From the NCBI GenBank assembly GCA_000402775.1, contig AQSC01000059.1:1-64000 (forward strand): a DNA stretch of 64,000 nucleotides. The letters are read 5' to 3'. A model generated the notes under the pieces. The model saw nothing but the letters and a program-made list of their open reading frames with translations. It was not told the DNA's origin and searched no databases. Source of the stretch: Euryarchaeota archaeon SCGC AAA252-I15 (lineage in GTDB: Archaea > Altiarchaeota > Altiarchaeia > IMC4 > SCGC-AAA252-I15). Below are positions 53,590 to 61,230 of the stretch, piece after piece; positions within the stretch are counted from its first letter, which is position 1; the number at the start of each line of letters is the position of its first letter. Position numbers and translations under genes: made by a program.

Positions 53590-53673
53590 TTCCGTGTCAT
53601 CGAGCCGTAGCGAAGATGGCACCCGCATGTCAACTGGGCGTGACAGTTGGGGGTCAAGCTACCCCACGGACCC
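53590..53673 (-). repeat. Insertion with duplicated tRNA-Pro 5' end
   Basis: GGGTCCGTGGGGTAGCTTG, the first 19 bases of tRNA-Pro, occurs again at 53673-53655. Between this head copy and the intact gene are 65 bases. They contain CAACTG/CAGTTG (6-bp stem) and, on the plus strand, ATCGAGC (53599-53605) then AGCGAAGATGGCAC (53609-53622), nearly the same as in the SPOUT methyltransferase insertion. Same layout as at ribC: truncated head, insert, intact gene. Confidence 0.8.
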
Positions 53674-53739
53674 GGTGGAGAGAGAAATTGGTTTATTAAT
53701 TCAGGGTGTTGGATTTAAAAAATGATTTTTTTAATAACC

Positions 53740-54456
53740 TTAGATTCGCCGTCCTCTCCTAGTTTCTTCTTGTCCGAATTTTGATGCGGCGATTACTTTG
53801 TCGGCGAGCCTTGAAAACGGGAGTGTTTGGAGTATTACTTTTCCGGGTCCTGTGAGGGTTGCGAAAAAGAGGCCTTCCCCCCCGAAGAGGGCGGATTTAA
53901 CCCCTCCAACAAACTTTATGTCGTAGTGGACTGACTCTGAGAAGGCTACCAAACAACCCGTGTCAACGCGCACTTCCTCACCGGGAGCAAGCTCAAGCTT
54001 GATCATAGTCCCCCCAGAGTGGAGGAATACTTTACCTTCCCCATGAATCTTCTGGAGGATGAATCCTTCCCCGCCGAAGAGTCCCGCGCCAAACCGCTTC
54101 GTAAACCCTACGGATACTTCGACTCCTTCGGTAGAGCAAAGGTAAGCGTCTTTCTGGCAGAGGAAGCTGCGCTCGGGTGTAACTTTGATCGGAGTGATCT
54201 TTCCCGGGTAAGGCCCTGAAAAGCTTACTGTACCAGCCGCCCCCTCGCACGTGAAAGAGGTTATGAAAAAGCTTTCGCCAGTAATTGTTCGCTTCAAACC
54301 CTTGATCAACCCCCCTCCAGTGTGAGTGTCCATCTTGATAGTAGAGTCCATGTAAATCATGGCTCCCGCTTCGGCTCGAATATTCTGTCCACTTGCAAGG
54401 TTGAACTTCACAGCCTGCATGTCATCCCCTACAATCTCATAATTAAGCTCGTGCAT
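53740..54456 (-). CDS. AIM24/TIGR00266 family protein
   Basis: 238 residues from ATG 54456; a TTG at 54468 is also open. The family is a double-psi/beta-prism-like protein of unknown function with Gly-rich repeats, seen here as AEAGAMIYMDSTIKMDTHTG, GGGLIKGLKRTITGESFFIT, FGGEGFILQKIHGEGKVFLH and FGGEGLFFATLTGPGKV. The human relative AIM24 is mitochondrial; the archaeal role is unknown. No signal peptide. Confidence 0.9.
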   Translation of the reverse strand: MHELNYEIVGDDMQAVKFNLASGQNIRAEAGAMIYMDSTIKMDTHTGGGLIKGLKRTITGESFFITSFTCEGAAGTVSFSGPYPGKITPIKVTPERSFLCQKDAYLCSTEGVEVSVGFTKRFGAGLFGGEGFILQKIHGEGKVFLHSGGTMIKLELAPGEEVRVDTGCLVAFSESVHYDIKFVGGVKSALFGGEGLFFATLTGPGKVILQTLPFSRLADKVIAASKFGQEETRRGRRI

Positions 54457-54557
54457 CCTCTTAAACAATTGTTTTCGAGTTTTTTAAATCACAACAGGCA
54501 GCCCAAGGATTCGAGTTCACATTCCCCTTAAAAAAGTGAGAAGACACCCTGAAAAAA

Positions 54558-54660
54558 GGAAAGCTTTTTATAGTAGAGTGAGTAATTAGTTACTAGTTAG
54601 TTACTGATTAGTAAATAGTTATTAACTAATTAGTTACTAATATGTAAGCAGGGGTGTTTA
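54558..54660 (+). promoter_or_regulatory. Promoter and iterated operator of the ribbon-helix-helix gene
   Basis: AAGCTTTTTATAG (54561-54573) is a TATA box. Directly downstream, overlapping the expected start of transcription, TTAGTTACT-like units recur: TAATTAGTTACTA (about 54583-54595), AGTTAGTTACTGA, TTATTAACTAATTAG and again TAATTAGTTACTA (about 54627-54639). Tandem half-sites at a small-RHH gene are typical of autorepression. Confidence 0.65.
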
Positions 54661-54690
54661 CGGGGTTAAACATGAAAAGTGTCGTAAACC

Positions 54691-54855
54691 ATGAGCAAGT
54701 TGATAGGGATCCGAGTAAGCGCAGGGATAGACGACATCCTGGACGAGATCTCTGGGAAACTAGGAAAGAAGAAATCGGTCTTAGCGCGCGAGCTTATGGA
54801 GCAGCGACTCTTCGAGATGAGTTTGGTTTCCACGAAACTTAAGAAAACAATGTAA
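54691..54855 (+). CDS. Ribbon-helix-helix DNA-binding protein
   Basis: 54 residues from ATG 54691. The N-terminal beta strand SKLIGIRVSAGIDDILDEIS followed by GKKKSVLAREL and a second helix matches the CopG/Arc-type ribbon-helix-helix fold, in which a strand pair binds the DNA major groove. The length is typical for such dimers. Could be an antitoxin or plasmid-type repressor, but no toxin gene is adjacent. It is preceded by tandem TTAGTTACT repeats that are probably its operator. Confidence 0.75.
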   Translation: MSKLIGIRVSAGIDDILDEISGKLGKKKSVLARELMEQRLFEMSLVSTKLKKTM

Positions 54856-55149
54856 GGCTCACATCGCTTAGTTGTGTGTGATTCAGCCACATCACCCCAA
54901 CCACCTGGTGTGCCCGCTCAGTAGGGGGGTGGGCACACCGCATGGGGGGTGGATGAATTTCTAGGATTTCTAATTCAGGATTATCGAGCCGCGAAGCGGT
55001 GAAGATAGTCCATTTGATGAACCTTTAGTAAAGGTTCTGCGAAAGAGAGCTGAAACCAACCTTTTTCTTTGTCGGAGTTTCCCGACGAGAAACCGCGAGT
55101 TAATTGAGGGGTCTTACCGACCCCCCGGTAACGCACATTATAGAAGTAT
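54856..55149. other. Hairpin-array spacer
   Basis: 294 bases with no gene but several stems: GGTGTGCCC/GGGCACACC (54907-54939), ATCGAGC with AGCGGTGAAGATAG (54983-55008), GAACCTTT/AAAGGTTC with a 3-base loop (55019-55037), GTCGG/CCGAC (55071-55086), and two mutually exclusive stems, GGGGTC/GACCCC (55108-55124) and TTACCG/CGGTAA (55114-55131). TTTGTCGGAGTTT also occurs (minus strand) in the insertion at 59020-59045. Confidence 0.7.
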
Positions 55150-55905
55150 TTATTCTGTTTTCACTATCCGCCAGAGTTTGGCGGGCGCTCCCGCTCCGCC
55201 GACTGCGTGGATGCTGGTTTTTAGTTCATAACCTTCAAATTTTTCCATGTGCTGCTGAACCACTCTGTCGAATTTTTCAGCAAATTCTTTTCCCTCCTGA
55301 AATTTCATCCCTATGAGAACGCTCGCGCCATTCGGATTGCATGTGCCGGAGACATTGAGTTTCTGAAGCATGAGCCTGGCTAATTCCTCACCAGAGCCAG
55401 CAGATGGGAAACGGCAAGTCATCTGGTCGAAATGAGAGTTAGGGTGCTTAAGTAGTATTTCCCCGAGAGAACCTTGCTTGACTATCAGATTCTGGCCTTC
55501 TGAAGGAATCCCCAAACGAGCCCACTCCGCCTTACGATGCTGAAAACGCTCTGTCCAAGCGTGGTATGTATTGGCTGCAATGGCCACGTCTATTGCATCG
55601 CTTTGGGCGAGAAGACACGCAAGAGGAGTTAATGGGGCAACCCTTTTACTCGTTGGTTTGAAGTGGCGGGGAATAGGCCCGGTTATGGTTTGGTACCGCC
55701 TGCCGCTTGCTTCAATGTCAGGGCCGATACCAGTTCCGAATAACTCATCGACGTAGCCCCCGTAAGCCATCTGTCTCTGGATTCTCTTTTGCGGATCAGT
55801 GACACGGATTATTTCTTGTAGAACACGCATTGCTGGATTTACAGGTATGGACCCTACACCGTGTTTTAGAGCCTGAGGTGTTTGATCATGTCTGTAGATT
55901 GGCAT
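55150..55905 (-). CDS. Unknown cytoplasmic protein
   Basis: 251 residues; no family recognised. No signal peptide or membrane helix. A Pro/His-rich N-terminus (MPIYRHDQTPQALKHGVGSI) leads to helical text (AMRVLQEIIRVTDPQKRIQR) and a beta-containing C-terminal half (TCNPNGASVLIGMKFQEGKE, LKTSIHAVGGAGAPAKLWRI). GC content is higher than in the neighbours. Accessory gene next to the hairpin array. Confidence 0.6.
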   Translation of the reverse strand: MPIYRHDQTPQALKHGVGSIPVNPAMRVLQEIIRVTDPQKRIQRQMAYGGYVDELFGTGIGPDIEASGRRYQTITGPIPRHFKPTSKRVAPLTPLACLLAQSDAIDVAIAANTYHAWTERFQHRKAEWARLGIPSEGQNLIVKQGSLGEILLKHPNSHFDQMTCRFPSAGSGEELARLMLQKLNVSGTCNPNGASVLIGMKFQEGKEFAEKFDRVVQQHMEKFEGYELKTSIHAVGGAGAPAKLWRIVKTE

Positions 55906-55967
55906 GGTAGGTGGAAAAAGTTATTCCCAATTATTTAATACACCCTCAGACAAATAAATGCTGTAGT

Positions 55968-57005
55968 ATGAACACCCAAAGTATTTTATCTGTTGATGAT
56001 GACCTGATTTTTAATCCTTCAAACAGGCGGGATTCCGCATTAAGGCTTTTGGACGGGGAGAAGGTTTTTGAGAAAATCACCCCGCATTTCTTGTCTTTCT
56101 ACAACCTCTATTTCATATGGGTTTATTTAATGCTTTTAAGCGGGGTGATACTCCTTTACTACGACGTATTAATCGACAACTTAAAGTGGATTTTATCCGG
56201 CGCTACAGGAGTCTTCAAACTGCCCTTCGGGGATCTGGGAATGCTTTCAGAAGTCGGTTTTTTCAGTAACATACAATTATTTCTGTATGTTTTAATGGGT
56301 CAGGCATCATATATCATAAATAGCAGTGAATTCATTCTAGCAATACTCTGGCTTGTACCAATCGCCTTCTTCTCAACAGTATTTTCCATACTTCGAATAG
56401 AGTGGAAATGGATACTAGTGATGATAGGTGTTGGAGCGGCAAGCATATTAATCACTTTTTTACTTGAGCTTCCCGGTGAATCAGTTTACTATATCTCAAT
56501 AATAATCTCAATTTTAGGTTGTGTTGGAGTTGACTTGTATAGGAGGGCTCACAGATTTTACATCACAAACTATAGGATAATAACCGAGCTGAAGTTTCTG
56601 GGTGTGAAGCAAAACACGTTAAGCTATGACAAGATAAACAATCTCATCGTGGAACAATCCTTGATTGCAAGGATTTTTGATTTCGGGACTGTAATCCCGA
56701 TTACTGCTTCTGGTTTGGGTATGGGCGAGGACTCGGCTTCAGTGAGCATTGGGGCGGCAGGAAGACTTGGAGGTAAAGGATTCATTGGAGGTGCCGTTAC
56801 AGGAGGTAGAAGCATCGACATTCCAAGGACGAGGAGCCAGTACGCCCTGTTCGGGGTTTCTAATCCCAAGAGGATTTACCACATCCTGTCAAAGTTCATG
56901 CAAGAGTATGTGGAAGCACCTTATCTTAAGGACATGAGCGTGAATATTCGAAAGCTTTTAGAGGCGCAGGAAAAAAGAGTGGGTAAAGACGGCGAGCTAC
57001 TTTAA
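55968..57005 (+). CDS. Membrane protein with bacterial PH-like (bPH2) domain
   Basis: 345 residues from ATG 55968. Four hydrophobic helices lie in the first half (about 50-205). The bPH2 domain follows: RRAHRFYITNYRIITELKFL, NTLSYDKINNLIVEQSLIAR, IFDFGTVIPITASGLGMGED. The latter family acts in membrane-associated assemblies. An inserted Gly-rich loop (AAGRLGGKGFIGGAVTGGRS) is unusual. Its end overlaps the 3' end of lysA by nine bases. Confidence 0.82.
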   Translation: MNTQSILSVDDDLIFNPSNRRDSALRLLDGEKVFEKITPHFLSFYNLYFIWVYLMLLSGVILLYYDVLIDNLKWILSGATGVFKLPFGDLGMLSEVGFFSNIQLFLYVLMGQASYIINSSEFILAILWLVPIAFFSTVFSILRIEWKWILVMIGVGAASILITFLLELPGESVYYISIIISILGCVGVDLYRRAHRFYITNYRIITELKFLGVKQNTLSYDKINNLIVEQSLIARIFDFGTVIPITASGLGMGEDSASVSIGAAGRLGGKGFIGGAVTGGRSIDIPRTRSQYALFGVSNPKRIYHILSKFMQEYVEAPYLKDMSVNIRKLLEAQEKRVGKDGELL

Positions 57006-58247
57006 AGCTTCTGGTATTTTTTGTTCCGCTATCAGGTCGCTGTAGGATCTTCGGGTTCTAATCAACTCGCCAATTCCACCCCTCACCAAAACTTCGCAGG
57101 GTAGGGGTTGGCTGTTGTATTCGCTCGCCATGGCAAACCCGTAGGCCCCGCAATCTTTTATTGAGATTATGTCTCCAACACTTGTTTTTGGAAGACTTCT
57201 GTCTCTTCCCAGTATGTCGCCGCTTTCACAAACGTTTCCTGCAACATCAACTAGTTCCTCATTCCCGGATTTTCCTAAAACAGTCATGTGATGGTAGGCG
57301 TCGTACAATGTAGGTCTTGCAAGAGTGTTGAAACCTGCATCCACGTTAACGAAATTTTTGTAGGGGGTCTTCTTCACAGAATTAACTTTAGTCAAGAGTA
57401 CTCCAGCAGGGCCCACAATGTATCTTCCCGGCTCAAGGTACAGGTAGGGTTCATTTGAAAGATCTTCGAGTCCATTTAAAAAGTTTGGAAGTATTGCTTC
57501 AGCAAACTCTTTTGGAGTTAGAGTTTTCTCGCCTTGATGGGATATTCCAAGACCCCCTCCAAGGTCAATGAAATCCAACTCAACCCCTAATTCCTTTTTA
57601 AGCATAACCGCGAAGTCCATAAGCTTTGAAACCGCCTCTTCAAATGCTTGAGACTCGTGAATTTGAGATCCAATATGAGCGTGAACCCCAATGGGTTTCA
57701 CACCATTTAATTCCAAGGCTTTTTCATAGGCCTTTAACGCAATATCACCTTCAAGGTGCAATCCAAATTTCGAATTCTTAAGACCCGTTGCAATCTTCGG
57801 GTGAGTCTTGGAGGAAACATCAGGATTCACCCTGAAACAAATTCTCGCAGTCTTCCCCCTTTCCTCTGCAATCGAAGAAAAAGTCAACAATTCCGAGACA
57901 TTCCCGTGAGTTACGATAACATCCTCCTCTAAAGCCAATTCAAGCTCTTGCACGGTCTTGCTGCTTGAAGTGAAGATTATGTCTTCAGATTTAATTCCTG
58001 CCTTGCGAGCGATAAAAAGCTCCCCCCCTGATACAACGTCTGCCCCACAACCCTGCTTTGCCAGAAGTCGAAGCAGCGCCAGCGATGAATTGGCCTTAAC
58101 CGCGTACATGACCTTCGTCTTCTTATATCTGCTCTTGAAGGCTTTGAGGAAACTATTATACCTAGCTACAACTTCATCCCCATCGTAGACGTAAAGAGGA
58201 GTCCCGTAATCCTTTGCCAGTTGCACGAGCAGGGTGTCTTCAATCAT
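56997..58247 (-). CDS. lysA: Diaminopimelate decarboxylase
   Basis: 416 residues from ATG 58247. A PLP enzyme that decarboxylates meso-diaminopimelate to lysine. PLP Lys in MYAVKANSSLALLRLLAK; further sites GVHAHIGSQIHESQAFEEA, DLGGGLGISH, EPGRYIVGPAGVLLTKV, and CESGDILGRDRSLP with the active-site Cys. The length is normal. With dapA it shows a diaminopimelate route to lysine. Confidence 0.96.
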   Translation of the reverse strand: MIEDTLLVQLAKDYGTPLYVYDGDEVVARYNSFLKAFKSRYKKTKVMYAVKANSSLALLRLLAKQGCGADVVSGGELFIARKAGIKSEDIIFTSSSKTVQELELALEEDVIVTHGNVSELLTFSSIAEERGKTARICFRVNPDVSSKTHPKIATGLKNSKFGLHLEGDIALKAYEKALELNGVKPIGVHAHIGSQIHESQAFEEAVSKLMDFAVMLKKELGVELDFIDLGGGLGISHQGEKTLTPKEFAEAILPNFLNGLEDLSNEPYLYLEPGRYIVGPAGVLLTKVNSVKKTPYKNFVNVDAGFNTLARPTLYDAYHHMTVLGKSGNEELVDVAGNVCESGDILGRDRSLPKTSVGDIISIKDCGAYGFAMASEYNSQPLPCEVLVRGGIGELIRTRRSYSDLIAEQKIPEALK

Positions 58248-58263
58248 GGTAAGATATAGGTTC

Positions 58264-58972
58264 TTATCTATTAATCTTTTCGGAAATCTTTCTGAAAACA
58301 CCTATTAGAGTGAAAGCCTCCCTACCCGACACGAACGCCCTGCCTAAAAGACTTCGAAAAGTTTTTTTCGCAAGCCCCCTCTCATAATCCCCGACGTGAA
58401 CGGAATCAATTACAGAATCATACTTTTCAATCAACACATCTTTTTCCACCTTGTTGAGTCTCCTAAACTTTTTCCGCTTGTGTAATTTTTTTTCAAACTC
58501 GCTTCTCTTAAGCTCATAGAGTATGATGGCTGCCGACTGAGCTATATTGAGTGTGGGATAACTCGGGTTTGCGGGAATGCAAACTAGCACATCACATGAC
58601 TTGATTTCATAATTGTTTAAACCATGGTCTTCACGTCCAAACACCAGTCCGATTTTACCTGAAGTCTTAAGGGATTCCTGAAGGTGTTCAGGGGTAACTG
58701 GGTTTCTCATACTGTTTTTATCAGTGGCTGATATCGCGGAAGTTGCAACAAGAAAATCAAACTCATTTTTCACTTCCTTAAAGTTTTTGAAAACGCGGGC
58801 GTTTTCAAGGACGTCAATGGCATGCATGCTCATCTTCCTTGCTTCCCCCCCCAAGTTTTGGGGGGTTTACGAGAACCAATTCTTCGAAACCGAAGTTTTT
58901 CATGATGCGGGCGATAGAACCTATGTTCCCATCATACAAGGGTTCGACCAAGACTACGGAGTATTCTGCCAT
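58264..58972 (-). CDS. trmJ: SPOUT RNA methyltransferase (TrmJ/SpoU type), frame broken at a G8 tract
   Basis: The N-terminal [20 protein letters not shown] and [18 protein letters not shown] are read from ATG 58972. The rest ([55 protein letters not shown]) lies one frame away. The break is at eight G (58845-58852 on the minus strand); seven G would give a continuous 235-residue protein. The TrmJ group methylates the 2'-O of tRNA position 32. The Gly-rich loop and the PANPxYPTLNxAQS knot motif are intact. Sequencing error, phase variation or recent mutation. Confidence 0.85.
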
Positions 58973-59126
58973 TTTATTAGGTATCGTCGAGCAAGCGGGA
59001 GCGAGCGAAGACGGCACATTTGTCGTCGGCAAACTCCGACAAACCGAAGTTTTTCATGATTCGTGCGATAGAACCTATGTTCCCATCATACAAGGGTTCG
59101 ACCAGGATGATTGAGTAATCCGCCAT
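58973..59126 (-). repeat. Insertion with duplicated methyltransferase head
   Basis: 59126-59041 repeats the first 86 bases of the methyltransferase gene (58972-58887) with 77 identical, including a run of about 40. The amino-acid changes are conservative (E to D, V to I twice). Between copies are 68 bases with GTCGG/CCGAC and, on the plus strand, AGCGAGCGAAGACGGCAC (59000-59017). The head copy reads 28 residues of the methyltransferase then a short unrelated tail and a stop. Same layout as at ribC and tRNA-Pro. Confidence 0.85.
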
Positions 59127-59169
59127 AGTATTAATTTATTGTGGTTTATTGAAATAACTTAATTGATTC

Positions 59170-60681
59170 ATGAAACAAGTCGGCAAGATTCACGGTCCGG
59201 TTAAACCCACGACGTTTCAGATTCTTCTTTCTGATTTGTCGACTGAGAGGGGAAGTTACATCAAGGTCAACCACGACGTATACGGGTGGGTGCTGGCGAA
59301 AATCGAGTCTATGAAGCGGTATTTAGACGACTTTGATGATGAGGTGATGCTTGCTGAAGCGCGAACGGTGGGTTATAAACGGGATGATAACGTTCTCATA
59401 CCGAAAACTCCGTTCAAGCCTGGAGAAAAAGTTTACACTGCGGATAAATCGCTTATCATGAGTATTCTCGGACTTCGCAGGGATAAGAAAGATAGTATGT
59501 ACATTGGAATGCTTGAAGGCCATGACATTCCAGTATACCTTGACGTGAAAAAGACTATTGGAAAACACACTTCCGTGCTTGCTAAAACCGGGGCTGGAAA
59601 GTCTTATACAGTTGCAGTGCTTTTGGAGGAGTTGATAAAAAATGATGTCGCCATCGTAATCATTGACCCTCACGGGGAATACGGGTCCTTAAGGATTGAA
59701 AATGACGACTACGACGCAATGTTAAAATACAACATCAAGGCTGCGTCCTATGCCGATAAGGTGGTTGAGTACGCCACAAATCGGAGGGTGAATCCGAATG
59801 CTGGAAAACTTATACTTCCCTCCGACTTTGATTTAATCGAACTAACCGAGATTATGCCCATGAGTCTGGGTGACCGGCAGAAATCGACTTTGTATTCGGC
59901 GCTTCGCGATCTTGAAGGTGAAAGATATACTTTGAAAGATCTTATGGTGAGGGTTGAGCAGGAGCCTACCCAGGCGAAGTGGAAGGTGATGTCAGGGCTT
60001 GAGGGTTTGGACGAAAGCGGAATATTTGAGGGGGATCCTATCGCGCTGGAAGATCTCGTTCAAAAGGGTCAGGCCACGATAATTAATCTTTTGGGGACTG
60101 AACACCACATCCAAGAGCTTGTTGTCGCAAAGCTTGCCCGCATGCTCTTTGACGGGATTAGGGTCGGTAAGATTCCGGAATTTTTCTTTCTGGTTGAGGA
60201 AGCCCATAATTTTTGTCCGGAGAGGGGTTTCGGGGATTCTATTTCATCTTCGATTTTGCGCGATATTGCGTCGGAGGGTAGGAAGTTTGGTTTTCACTTG
60301 TGTGTTGTGAGCCAGAGGCCTGCCAGGGTCGACAAGAATGTTTTGTCTCAGTGTAACACTCAGATTATTCTTAAAGTTACGAACCCGAATGACTTGCGGG
60401 CTATAAGCCATTCAATTGAGGGTTTTACTCCGGGGATGGAGAAGGAGATTCGTCAGCTTTCGGTGGGCCATGCTTTGATTGTTGGGGAGTCTGTGGAGCA
60501 GCCGATCACTGTTGACATAAGGGTTAGGGAGACTAAGCATCATACGTCTCATGTGAGGGCGATGGTGGCTGAACAATCGTCTGACGAAGATGATGTTGGT
60601 GGGACTTTTTCAGGAGAGGATATTGTTGAGGGGTCATCTTCAAGTTTTTTAAGATTACTTAAAAGAATATTTCTGAAATAG
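59170..60681 (+). CDS. HerA-like ATPase (DUF87 family)
   Basis: 503 residues. HAS-barrel N-terminus (KQVGKIHGPVKPTTFQILLS), Walker A VLAKTGAGKSYTVAVLLEEL, IVIIDPHGEYGSLRIENDDY, Walker B EFFFLVEEAHNFCPERGFGD, ASEGRKFGFHLCVVSQRPAR and LSQCNTQIILKVTNPNDLRA. Closest to the archaeal HerA DNA translocase and clearly paralogous to the gene at 26225; either could be the true NurA partner. The acidic/Ser-rich C-terminus ends in a hydrophobic FLRLLKRIFLK. Confidence 0.9.
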   Translation: MKQVGKIHGPVKPTTFQILLSDLSTERGSYIKVNHDVYGWVLAKIESMKRYLDDFDDEVMLAEARTVGYKRDDNVLIPKTPFKPGEKVYTADKSLIMSILGLRRDKKDSMYIGMLEGHDIPVYLDVKKTIGKHTSVLAKTGAGKSYTVAVLLEELIKNDVAIVIIDPHGEYGSLRIENDDYDAMLKYNIKAASYADKVVEYATNRRVNPNAGKLILPSDFDLIELTEIMPMSLGDRQKSTLYSALRDLEGERYTLKDLMVRVEQEPTQAKWKVMSGLEGLDESGIFEGDPIALEDLVQKGQATIINLLGTEHHIQELVVAKLARMLFDGIRVGKIPEFFFLVEEAHNFCPERGFGDSISSSILRDIASEGRKFGFHLCVVSQRPARVDKNVLSQCNTQIILKVTNPNDLRAISHSIEGFTPGMEKEIRQLSVGHALIVGESVEQPITVDIRVRETKHHTSHVRAMVAEQSSDEDDVGGTFSGEDIVEGSSSSFLRLLKRIFLK

Positions 60682-60771
60682 TATTATTATTGTATATAAG
60701 TTACAATAGTATTTTACTCTGTTTAATAATTTTTTCGATAAAATTGAGAATCAATAAAATTTTAGTTATTA
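60682..60771. terminator. AT-rich convergent intergenic region with dyad
   Basis: Very AT-rich. TTATTATTGTA occurs at 60682-60695 and again at 60770-60780, and TACAATA reverse-orients to it (60702-60708, 60788-60794). These stems could end transcription from both sides. No promoter or RNA gene was recognised. Confidence 0.4.
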
Positions 60772-61185
60772 TTATTGTATTTTATTTACAATAATGTCTT
60801 GAAATTCAACTGAATAATTCCTCTTCAAGACTAAAAACAGGTAAATCTTCTTAAATTGCGGATAAATTAAGTAAAAAAGACGAATCTTCCACTCATCAAA
60901 CATTGAAATCCTCCCGTAATCCGAAAAGATCAGCTTGTCATCACGCTTCCCATCATCGATTAATTTCACCTTACCCACAATAGGACACTCAACAACTTCA
61001 CCCTGCTTAAGCCTTCGACCTAAAACTATCGCATCCTCCCCCAAACCATCCTCTGAAACAGTGCCTTCCACAAAACCATAATTGAATGGATTCGGAAACG
61101 GGGAAAACAACTCCTTGACAAATTCATTCCCCTCCAACCTATACTTCACAAAACTCCACTTCGGAGTCTCGACGACGACTCGCAT
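60772..61185 (-). CDS. Divergent inorganic pyrophosphatase-like protein
   Basis: 137 residues from ATG 61185. The layout matches family I soluble pyrophosphatase: VETPKWSFVKYRLEGNEFVK (Glu and Lys), FPNPFNYGFVEGT (Tyr), DGLGEDAIVLGRRLKQGEVV, and VKLIDDGKRDDKLIFSDYG (Asp, Asp, Lys). The usual DGDPLDV metal loop is altered to DGLGEDA, so the signature would be missed by a strict pattern. Shorter than the usual 160-180 residues. It may hydrolyse pyrophosphate or a related phosphate. Confidence 0.75.
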   Translation of the reverse strand: MRVVVETPKWSFVKYRLEGNEFVKELFSPFPNPFNYGFVEGTVSEDGLGEDAIVLGRRLKQGEVVECPIVGKVKLIDDGKRDDKLIFSDYGRISMFDEWKIRLFYLIYPQFKKIYLFLVLKRNYSVEFQDIIVNKIQ

Positions 61186-61230
61186 GGAAAAGTATTTAGT
61201 ATTATACCATAAAACCATTATACGTATGCG

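Noticed and set aside
54654..54842. 62-codon frame over the ribbon-helix-helix gene
   Set aside because: The alternative frame from 54691 gives a coherent small DNA-binding protein; the longer frame is Arg/Asp-rich nonsense.
58840..59126. GGTTCGACC resembling a tRNA T-arm
   Set aside because: It encodes V-E-P in the methyltransferase head; no acceptor or anticodon stem surrounds it.
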